This document shows, piece after piece, positions 44,988 through 51,868 of a stretch of 64,000 nt of DNA. Position 1 is the stretch's first letter. Every line of letters begins with the position of its first letter. The notes under the pieces were generated by a model. That model had not been told where the DNA came from, searched no databases, and worked only from the letters and a program-made list of their open reading frames with translations. Source of the stretch: CAYQOX01 sp964419335 (GTDB lineage Bacteria; Hinthialibacterota; Hinthialibacteria; Hinthialibacterales; Hinthialibacteraceae); NCBI GenBank assembly GCA_964419335.1, contig CAYQOX010000025.1, forward strand, positions 1 to 64,000, read 5' to 3'. A program made the translations under genes and the position numbers.

Positions 44988-46583
44988 TTAAGCGAATACG
45001 CGGTAATCGATCTCTTGAAAGATCGAATCTTTCCACTCCAGTTCACGTAAATAGGGCTCATCGATAGCCTCGGCTTTGATTTCTTCATAAAGACGATTAA
45101 AGCGATACACATGCTCCCGGGTACGGCGAACCGCATAGGGAACTGCGGTTTCTGTCGTTATTATGAAAGCCCAATCACTGCTTTGGGCAAGCAGTAATTC
45201 TCGCGCCGCTTGCTTCAATGCGCGTTCCTTGATCCCTGAAGCTTGCGGGTAGGCACGAGCCAATTCAATCATGCGATCCTCGCCTTCATGAAGATGGCGG
45301 TAAATCCAGTCGTTCTTCCCATTGAGCCATACCTCATTATAGCCTTTATCTCCCCAGGAAGAATTTGCAGGCTGCACGGTTTGCAGCACAGGATATTCAT
45401 CAAGATACTCACTGGGAGTGGTACTAATAACTTCGTTCTGATCATGCGCCATTTTGCGGAGTAAAAATTCAAGAAACCAAGGACCTTCGTACCACCAGTG
45501 GCCAAAGAGTTCAGCATCGTAGGGTGCCACGATGAGCGCTGGACGATCCAGAAATTGACGCAGATATTGGACTTGATGCTGACGGTTGAACATGAAATTC
45601 CCTGCATGGTCGGCTGCACGTTCCCTGGCCGTAGGGGGGTTATACGGCTCTTTATCCGCCAAATCCACCTCTCCGGTAATACGGTGGTACTTAAAACCGA
45701 TGTTGCGGCGAATCCCATCGCGATGGAGGTAGGGACGAATATAATCGTATGGTGCGTCATACCCAAGATCACGGTAAAATTCTCGGTAATGTTCATCGCC
45801 GGGATAGCCCGCATCCCGGCTCCAAACTTGTTGGGAGGATTCCACATCGCGGGCAAAGGCTGCAACATTCCATGGAGTGCGGATAGGCGCAAAAACACCG
45901 TATTTTGGACGAGGAGAGCCATAAAGAATACCGTGGGAATCTAGAAAAAAGAAGCGTATCCCTGCTTCATCCAAGTACTTATCGACGCCGGTGCGATAGC
46001 CGCATTCCGCCAACCACATCCCTCGGGGAGAGCGGCCGAAATGCTTTTCATAATTCTTACGGGCAATCATGATTTGCGCCCGCTTGGCATTTTCAGTGTT
46101 TATAAGAGGCAGAAAGCCATGGGTGGCACAGCATGTAATGACCTCCAAAACCCCCTCATCCTGAAAACGCTTGAATCCATGAACCAGATTTCGTTGGTAA
46201 GTATCACGAAAAATTCGTAACGCGGTTTGAACATCACGTTGATTTTGTTTCGCGGCTTCGTGAAATTGCTGCTCCGACTTTTTCGAAGTACGCTGTACCT
46301 CCTTTTCCGCTAATTCCATCTGTTTTTCTAACCGGCGTTCATAACGATTTTGTAAATTTGGATTCGATAACATCTCCGCGAGTGGAGGGGTAACCGACAT
46401 GGTTATACGGAAACGGGTTCCATCTTCCACCATTTGTTCAAAAGCGTCTAAGAGAGGAATATAAGTCTCAGTCATGGCTTCGAAGAGCCAATCTTCCTCT
46501 AAGAATTCTTCCTGTTCAGGATGGTGTATAAATGGTAGATGGGCATGCAAAACTAGAGATAAATATCCACGAGGTTCGCTCAT
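44988..46583 (-). CDS. GH57 1,4-alpha-glucan branching enzyme
   Basis: A 531-residue glycoside hydrolase family 57 enzyme that introduces alpha-1,6 branches into glycogen-like glucans. The N-terminal HAHLPFIHHPE is a family signature. The nucleophile Glu is in GMWLAECGYR (about 190) and the acid/base Asp in APYDAELFGHWWYEGP (about 354), matching the thermophilic GH57 branching enzymes. A C-terminal helical domain (DUF1957) follows. GGAG lies eight bases before ATG 46583; a GTG at 46592 is also possible. No glycogen synthase gene is visible in the window. Confidence 0.93.
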   Translation of the reverse strand: MSEPRGYLSLVLHAHLPFIHHPEQEEFLEEDWLFEAMTETYIPLLDAFEQMVEDGTRFRITMSVTPPLAEMLSNPNLQNRYERRLEKQMELAEKEVQRTSKKSEQQFHEAAKQNQRDVQTALRIFRDTYQRNLVHGFKRFQDEGVLEVITCCATHGFLPLINTENAKRAQIMIARKNYEKHFGRSPRGMWLAECGYRTGVDKYLDEAGIRFFFLDSHGILYGSPRPKYGVFAPIRTPWNVAAFARDVESSQQVWSRDAGYPGDEHYREFYRDLGYDAPYDYIRPYLHRDGIRRNIGFKYHRITGEVDLADKEPYNPPTARERAADHAGNFMFNRQHQVQYLRQFLDRPALIVAPYDAELFGHWWYEGPWFLEFLLRKMAHDQNEVISTTPSEYLDEYPVLQTVQPANSSWGDKGYNEVWLNGKNDWIYRHLHEGEDRMIELARAYPQASGIKERALKQAARELLLAQSSDWAFIITTETAVPYAVRRTREHVYRFNRLYEEIKAEAIDEPYLRELEWKDSIFQEIDYRVFA

Positions 46584-46727
46584 ACCTAACACTCCTATTT
46601 ATTTCTTCGGATTGATCTTATACGATTTACAAAGAAAGTGTAAGCATTTTGGAATCGTATTCTCCAAGGAGAAAGGTTTCATTATGGGTAAGATTCTTTT
46701 TAATCCCATTTTTTTATTCCATTTATA

Positions 46728-46759
46728 TACTTGACAATGTCAAGTAAAATGTGTATGCT
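46728..46759 (+). promoter_or_regulatory. promoter with overlapping 19-bp palindromic operator
   Basis: TTGACA (46731-46736) and TATGCT (46754-46759) with 17-base spacing make a good sigma-70 promoter. The -35 hexamer lies inside TACTTGAC-AAT-GTCAAGTA (46728-46746), a perfect palindrome with 8-base arms. A dimeric regulator bound there would compete with RNA polymerase. The MarR-type gene two genes downstream is the obvious candidate (inference). Confidence 0.8.
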
Positions 46760-46833
46760 GTTTTGTAGATATATTTTAGAAAATTGGTCAAATTAAAAAG
46801 AATCCAATAATTTATCTTATAAGGAGATTACCG

Positions 46834-47160
46834 ATGATCCAACTGACGGATAAGGCTGCCGAAGAAGTAAAACGTCTCATTCAAACTCAAAATCTCCCTG
46901 AAAGTGTTGGTTTGCGTGTGGGAGTGAAAGGTGGCGGTTGTTCGGGGTTGAGCTATTCTCTGAATTTCGATACCGAACAGAGGGAGAATGACCGTGTTTT
47001 TGACAGTCGCGGTGTTAAAATTCTGGTGGATTCTAAAAGTTTTCTTTATTTGAGCGGAACCAGGTTGGATTACACCGATGGATTGAACGGAAGTGGTTTT
47101 ATATTCGATAATCCCAACGCGTCTCAATCTTGTGGATGCGGTTCTTCGTTCTCCGCATAA
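46834..47160 (+). CDS. A-type iron-sulfur carrier (IscA/ErpA/HesB family)
   Basis: A 108-residue A-type scaffold that carries Fe-S clusters or iron to target proteins. The three ligands are Cys36 (GGCSGLSY) and Cys100/Cys102 (SCGCGSSF), the family spacing. AAGGAGA precedes the ATG. No iscS, iscU or suf genes are adjacent; instead a MarR-type regulator with four C-terminal cysteines follows 84 bases on, in the same direction. The leader from the promoter at 46731 is about 70 bases. Confidence 0.95.
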   Translation: MIQLTDKAAEEVKRLIQTQNLPESVGLRVGVKGGGCSGLSYSLNFDTEQRENDRVFDSRGVKILVDSKSFLYLSGTRLDYTDGLNGSGFIFDNPNASQSCGCGSSFSA

Positions 47161-47199
47161 TGCGAGGTGTTTTTTCCTTTCTCATTCTTGTCAGACTAT

Positions 47200-47221
47200 A
47201 CCGCATCTCCCATGAGGTGCG
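47200..47221 (+). promoter_or_regulatory. hairpin between the Fe-S carrier and MarR genes
   Basis: CCGCATCT and AGGTGCGG (one G-T pair) flank CCCATG and are followed by a T-rich stretch without a clean poly-T. It might act as a weak terminator or a processing element that lowers expression of the downstream regulator. Confidence 0.35.
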
Positions 47222-47244
47222 GTGTGGTTTATAAGGATTGTATT

Positions 47245-47862
47245 ATGAGTAACCAACAGGATCACAATCTCGACGAAAAACGCCATGCTTTGGCAAGACG
47301 TTTTATCCTCTTTGCTGCGGCAGTACGCCAAGCGACGAGTGGCGAGGCCCTTTCACGGATGCTGGGAGTGAAGGTGACGGATTCACAAGCCGATGCCTTG
47401 CGTTTCCTGATATTAAACAACCATGCGAGCATGGGTGAAATTGCTATGGGGCTTGGTCATACTATTTCTGGCGCCACCAAAGCCATGAATCGTCTTGAAA
47501 GACAAGGATGGGTTACTCGTACGCATGGGGGGGAGGATCAGCGTACGGTTTATGTCCATTTAACCGATAAAGGCAAGAAATTGGCCGAGAGCTTACTAGC
47601 AGAAACCGAGACTCGTATGAATCGTATTTTGTGGAAATTACGTCCGGATACCTTGGACCGCTTTGGTCGGGTATTGGAAGAGTTTTTACGTGACTTTATC
47701 GATGATGAAAATGTGGCGGATAAGTTATGCAGTGCCTGTGGATTTGAGGGTGGCATTCATTGCCGTGAATCGGATATCGATTGCGTCGTGGCCAAAAAAG
47801 TTCGTTCTTTAGAACAGCCTGAAACCTACCAAGTTGATACATCCATCCCTTTAAAAGAATAA
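47245..47862 (+). CDS. MarR-family regulator with a C-terminal four-cysteine cluster
   Basis: A 205-residue winged-helix protein. The MarR core spans about 12-155, with recognition helix TISGATKAMNRLERQGWV (about 73-90) and the wing GGEDQRTVYVHLT. After the dimerisation helices comes Cys162-x2-Cys165-x7-Cys173-x6-Cys180, four cysteines near a His (IHC), fit to bind zinc or an Fe-S cluster. ATG 47245 was chosen because AAGGA lies seven bases upstream; a longer start at 47167 lacks one. Its position just after an A-type Fe-S carrier whose promoter carries a palindrome suggests a feedback regulator sensing cluster status. This function is inference; a zinc role is an alternative. Confidence 0.85.
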   Translation: MSNQQDHNLDEKRHALARRFILFAAAVRQATSGEALSRMLGVKVTDSQADALRFLILNNHASMGEIAMGLGHTISGATKAMNRLERQGWVTRTHGGEDQRTVYVHLTDKGKKLAESLLAETETRMNRILWKLRPDTLDRFGRVLEEFLRDFIDDENVADKLCSACGFEGGIHCRESDIDCVVAKKVRSLEQPETYQVDTSIPLKE

Positions 47863-48090
47863 GGTTTACGAAAAATATATAATTTTTTACTCGTCCCCAT
47901 GATCCTTTGTAGTTTTTACCCTCTTTTTCGAATGAACATGCCCAATAGTCCCGAAATAAGAGAGTGCTTAAAAAAGGTTTTCTACGGGTGTTGAATCGGT
48001 ATGTCTTGATAAGAGAAATCAATATTTGGTAAAAAGTATGAAAATATTATTGTAATGAAGGGGATAACCTAACATGCCAAGATGCTGAGA

Positions 48091-48140
48091 TTTAGCTAAG
48101 TGGAGTCCCACTTGAGTTTGCCGGTGTGCAAAGGGCTAAA
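48091..48140 (+). ncRNA. candidate structured RNA with a three-way junction
   Basis: Three nested stems can form: TTTAGC (48091-48096) with GCTAAA (48135-48140), AAGTGG (48098-48103) with CCACTT (48108-48113), and TTTGC (48117-48121) with GCAAA (48128-48132). All are perfect Watson-Crick helices of 5-6 bp, arranged as a compact cloverleaf. The region lies in the 640-base gap upstream of the sigma-54 activator gene. No known riboswitch family matches; covariation has not been tested, and short helices can occur by chance. Confidence 0.35.
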
Positions 48141-48245
48141 AATAGGATGACCTTATTTTGTTTACATATGGACTATTTGTAATGCAAAGTTACAATTATT
48201 TTTAAATTTCCTCTTCCACTACAGTGGAAAACGTTGTAATATTTC

Positions 48246-48274
48246 TTGACATCGGCTTGTTTTTTCGCCATGAT
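48246..48274 (+). promoter_or_regulatory. possible sigma-70 promoter for the sigma-54 activator gene
   Basis: TTGACA (48246-48251) and CATGAT (48269-48274) spaced by 17 bases. The -35 is perfect, the -10 has two mismatches. The leader would be about 225 bases. Confidence 0.45.
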
Positions 48275-48504
48275 TGAAATTTAAATGATTGTAAGATCTA
48301 AAACTTAGGCACATTATGTCGAACTTGTTATGGGTAGTAATGTTATTCTTCTAACAACGAGCTAAAAAAAGTGAAATCTGAAAAAAGAACCTGGAATCAG
48401 TGATGGGTGAAATTTCAGGCCTGCTTGAGGTGTACTTTTTTGGCTAGAAAATGAGAGCCGACTTACAGAAAAGTTAAATCAAACGGGGAAAAGTGAGAGC
48501 AGCG

Positions 48505-49521
48505 ATGACGAGAAAAAAAGTAAGTTTTAACCAAATCGTATGTCGTAGTCCGCGAATGGAACAAATCGTACGCACCGCCCAGCGTATCGCAAATTCAGAT
48601 ATGTTAGTGCTCATCACAGGGGAAAACGGGACCGGCAAAGAAACGCTCGCTCAAGCGATTCATAACGCGAGTGATCGTGGCTCGGGGAAGTTTATTTCTG
48701 TAAATTGTGCGGCACTGCCCGATGCCCTATTGGAAACAGAATTGTTTGGCCACGAAAAAGGCGCTTTTACTGGGGCGGTTTATACTCGTAAAGGGAAATT
48801 TGAGCAAGCCCAGGGTGGCACTCTTTTCTTAGACGAAATTGGGGAGATGAGCTTCACTTCTCAAGCCAAATTGCTTCGGGTGTTGGAAGAACGGGTCGTG
48901 GAGCGAATTGGCGGGGGAGAACCGATCCCTATGGATGTACGTATTATCGCCGCTTCGGATCAAAATTTGTTGCGCAAAGTCAAAGAAGGCGAATTTCGCC
49001 AGGATCTTTATTACTTAATCAAGGAAGTCCATTTGGATATCCCTCCCTTACGTGAACGCAAAGAAGATATCCATCCATTGGTTGATCATTTCATAAAAAT
49101 CTATAATAAACAGTACCATAAAAATATTCAGGGAATTTCTGATGCGGCTTTGCAATTCTTACTACGGCATGATTGGTCAGGAAATGTTCGTGAACTTCAT
49201 CATGTGGTCAAATGTGCGGTCTTGATGAACGATTCGCAAGAGATGATTTGGCTAGAACACATTCCTTTGGATATTCACTTGTCGGAAACTTCCCATAACA
49301 ATGAAGAAAAGGCCGATACCAAAGCCGATGAACTTTTAGAAATTCTTTCGCTTGAAGAATCCGAAAAGCGTCATATCTTACGCATTCTTGAATTTACCCG
49401 TTTTAATAAAAGCCAGGCTGCGAATATACTGAAAATATCTCGGCCTACATTAGACCGTAAAATTGAAAAGTATCAATTGCACAACATCAAGGTGCAAGAA
49501 AATATCCAAGGTGGCTCCTAA
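48505..49521 (+). CDS. sigma-54-dependent transcriptional activator without sensor domain (PspF-like)
   Basis: A 338-residue bacterial enhancer-binding protein made of an AAA+ domain and a C-terminal Fis-type helix-turn-helix. Walker A is GENGTGKE (39-46), the sigma-54-contacting GAFTGA loop is at 86-91, Walker B is GTLFLDEIGEM (about 105-115) and the DNA-binding helix is SQAANILKISRPTLDRKI (about 305-325). There is no N-terminal receiver, GAF or PAS domain, as in PspF, so activity must be set by a partner or by expression. The ATG 48505 was used; a GTG at 48493 is also in frame. It lies 215 bases upstream of the pilus-type cluster and in the same direction; targets are not known. Confidence 0.93.
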   Translation: MTRKKVSFNQIVCRSPRMEQIVRTAQRIANSDMLVLITGENGTGKETLAQAIHNASDRGSGKFISVNCAALPDALLETELFGHEKGAFTGAVYTRKGKFEQAQGGTLFLDEIGEMSFTSQAKLLRVLEERVVERIGGGEPIPMDVRIIAASDQNLLRKVKEGEFRQDLYYLIKEVHLDIPPLRERKEDIHPLVDHFIKIYNKQYHKNIQGISDAALQFLLRHDWSGNVRELHHVVKCAVLMNDSQEMIWLEHIPLDIHLSETSHNNEEKADTKADELLEILSLEESEKRHILRILEFTRFNKSQAANILKISRPTLDRKIEKYQLHNIKVQENIQGGS

Positions 49522-49676
49522 GAATGAAACAACGTGGTAATAATACTTGACACTCACAATCTGTCACGATACCGTTCGGAATAAGTATTGGGAAATTGAA
49601 AAAGTTATAGGTTATTTGGACAAAAAAAATACTAACCGAATTGTACAAAGAGTCGTTATCGTGGTAAGATGAATCT

Positions 49677-49728
49677 GTGAAAACGGGTTTTTTCTCGTTT
49701 TTCACATCTATTACGAGAAACGAGGGAG
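49677..49728 (+). promoter_or_regulatory. competing leader hairpins at the ribosome site of the surface-protein gene
   Basis: GTGAAAACG (49677-49685) can pair with CGTTTTTCAC (49696-49705). CTCGTTT (49694-49700), which overlaps the second arm, can instead pair with AAACGAG (49718-49724), whose end enters the AGGGAG ribosome site (49723-49728). The two structures exclude each other and would expose or partly hide the site. Confidence 0.35.
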
Positions 49729-49736
49729 TTGAGTTA

Positions 49737-51776
49737 ATGGGTTTACGAAATTTTATCACGATATTTTTGACCACCACGGGGCTTCTGCTGTTTATCCCTT
49801 TTGATACATGCGCACAATTTGGTCGAACCTCAGGGGGTTTTAACCAGGGTTATAACTCCGGCGGGTATAATTCCGGGTTTAGCAATAATAATAGAAGTCT
49901 TGGTGGTTCTTCTCGCTATGGGGGGAATACCGGTTTTTCCTCCAGAGGAGGAAGCAGCATGTTTGGTAATTCGGGCTTCGGGAGCGGAGGAATGACCAAC
50001 TCACGCTATGGTAATAGCGGTTATGGTGGAAATTCCGGGTATGGCGGAAGAAGCATGAGTGGTCGTAGCAGCCGCTCTGGCAGTTCGAACTATAGTGCCC
50101 AGAACTACGGGAACTCGAGTTACCAAAATCAATCTTACGGGAATCAAACGTATGGTCGCCAAGATTCGCGCAGTAGCAGATACCAGAGCTATGGTGGGAC
50201 TCAAGGCGGACAAGCCCAACAATACAGTGGGAATGTATCCCGCCGAGGCGGCCAAAGTCAATCGCAACAGTATAGTGGAAATGTTCCACAAAGCGGACAG
50301 GCGCAATCCCAAGCCCAACCGGGACAAACCACTTCCAGTGGAAATTCGAATGAACGCCGCGAGGCTCAGCGTGGTGGAAATACCGGGGCCATGGGCAGTC
50401 GATCTTCTTCTCAATCTGGAGGACAAAGTCAAGGCGGGATTTCGGTGCAGGGAAGCAGTGGTGGTCAACCTCGAGCAAGTACTGGTCGAAGGCCCCCGGC
50501 GAAAGCCACGGGAGGCAAACAAACTACCCCGAAAAAACAGGAAGAAGGCCAAAGACGGCAAAGTTCTATTCTTTATCTCCATTCTCCCAGTTCTGTCGTA
50601 CTCGTGGATCAACCCTTTTCTGTCGATGTTATTTTATCCAATCCCAAGAAAAAGAAGTACGACACCCTCCAATTCACATTAAAGTATGATCCACAAGAAC
50701 TTATGCCTATTTCTGGGCAAGATGAGTTAGGCCAATGGCTTCCCTCGACTTCGCTGATGGTTCAGCCTCAAGAGGCGGAAGAGAATGAAAAAAACGCTGA
50801 TGAAGTGGATGAAGCCACAAAGGAAAATACTTCTTCAAAGAGCCAATCACCTTTTATTATCCATAAAAATGAGGAAGACATTAAGATTATCCAGAACGAA
50901 ATTGATAATGTTAACGGATTGATTCATTTCCGGGCAGAAGTGCCTTCTGATGAAATCGATGCTTCAGGATTGGTGGCTCGAATTAATTTTCTCCCTATGG
51001 AAGAAGCCTCGAACTCAACCGTGTCCTTTGTATTCTATGATACAGAAGCAAGCGGGACCAAAGAGTTCTTGACTGAACTTTCTTTGGAAGAAAAAGATCA
51101 ACTTGGCTCTTCAAGTGAACCGACCGACGGTGTACTTCCCCTTGATCTGGATATCGTGAGTTCTTTTGACCAAGAACGAAAACGCCCCCAAGTGGATGAA
51201 GCCCGATCCCGGCAATTTGAAAGTCAAGAGGATGGTACTTATAATACACAGCTGAGGTTGGTTCCACGTCAGGAAAGCGTCGATGTAGGGGATGTTGTAG
51301 AAGTCGATGTTTATTTTGATAATAGAGATCGAGTTCAAATTGATTCCGTCAGTTTGTTGATTGCCTATAATCCGCGGTACCTTGAAGCGTTGGATGGAAA
51401 TGAATACGAAAATGGAGTAAATGTCGCGGATGAAGAATATCAATCCGAATTCCCCTTCGATTTTCCTAAAATGAACACCATCGATACAGATCGAGGCGTG
51501 ATTGATTATCGCCAAGCAGGCTATAATGTACCGATACGCGGTGATGGAGTTATGGCAACCTTGCGTTTTCAAACGCTTCGACCTACAACCAAAACCACGT
51601 TTCGTATTTTCATGAACGAAACGGGAGAAGACCCCACGACCGGGGTGTTTTATCAAAATATGGATCGCTTAGGCGATCCCACCGATCCCTTTGATGGGGT
51701 GAGTACTTGCTCGATGTCGATTCGAGCGACAGCGGCCTATTTAGAGAAAATCGGTGCGCAAATTGATCAAGGGTAA
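49737..51776 (+). CDS. secreted low-complexity protein with two cohesin-like domains
   Basis: A 679-residue exported protein. A signal peptide (about 1-24, ending near TCAQ) leads into 245 residues rich in Gly, Ser, Asn, Tyr, Gln and Arg (YGNSGYGG-type units, about 30-275), very like prion-like or fibre-forming segments. Two beta-sandwich domains resembling cohesin/CBM-like folds follow: about 278-448 (SVVLVDQPFSVDVILSNPKK, LQFTLKYDPQEL) and about 499-668 (VDVGDVVEVDVYFDN, VSLLIAYNPRYL). An acidic linker lies inside the first. ATG 49737 (AGGGAG eight bases upstream) was chosen over a GTG at 49677. It opens the pilus/secretin cluster, so it may be a surface or periplasmic component of that machine. 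Precise role unknown. Confidence 0.82.
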   Translation: MGLRNFITIFLTTTGLLLFIPFDTCAQFGRTSGGFNQGYNSGGYNSGFSNNNRSLGGSSRYGGNTGFSSRGGSSMFGNSGFGSGGMTNSRYGNSGYGGNSGYGGRSMSGRSSRSGSSNYSAQNYGNSSYQNQSYGNQTYGRQDSRSSRYQSYGGTQGGQAQQYSGNVSRRGGQSQSQQYSGNVPQSGQAQSQAQPGQTTSSGNSNERREAQRGGNTGAMGSRSSSQSGGQSQGGISVQGSSGGQPRASTGRRPPAKATGGKQTTPKKQEEGQRRQSSILYLHSPSSVVLVDQPFSVDVILSNPKKKKYDTLQFTLKYDPQELMPISGQDELGQWLPSTSLMVQPQEAEENEKNADEVDEATKENTSSKSQSPFIIHKNEEDIKIIQNEIDNVNGLIHFRAEVPSDEIDASGLVARINFLPMEEASNSTVSFVFYDTEASGTKEFLTELSLEEKDQLGSSSEPTDGVLPLDLDIVSSFDQERKRPQVDEARSRQFESQEDGTYNTQLRLVPRQESVDVGDVVEVDVYFDNRDRVQIDSVSLLIAYNPRYLEALDGNEYENGVNVADEEYQSEFPFDFPKMNTIDTDRGVIDYRQAGYNVPIRGDGVMATLRFQTLRPTTKTTFRIFMNETGEDPTTGVFYQNMDRLGDPTDPFDGVSTCSMSIRATAAYLEKIGAQIDQG

Positions 51777-51868
51777 TTACCTATCCCTTCCGTAGCCAGC
51801 AGAACTTTGATACAATCGGCGCGGTTAGATTGGTATAGGTGGAATAAGGAATAGAGGCGGTTTTTCCC

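Larger units (their letters stand above)
47863..48504. other. 640-base intergenic region upstream of the sigma-54 activator
   Basis: AT-rich, no plausible coding frame. It contains the candidate three-stem RNA at 48091-48140 and a moderate promoter at 48246-48274. A long gap like this is rare in this otherwise compact window. Confidence 0.6.

Noticed and set aside
45269..45922. 217-codon minus-strand frame in another register of the branching-enzyme gene
   Set aside because: Same-strand shadow; the GH57 frame is unambiguous.
48061..48140. CTGAGA at 48085-48090 after GGGG as a TPP riboswitch
   Set aside because: The second conserved block (ACCTGAT...) and its helices are missing, and the gene downstream has no link to thiamine.
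48091..48140. Hammerhead ribozyme
   Set aside because: The three stems are there but the junction lacks CUGANGA and GAAA core bases.
49879..50682. Several 200-codon frames on both strands over the low-complexity gene
   Set aside because: They arise from repeated Gly/Ser/Asn codons; the chosen frame continues into well-formed beta domains.
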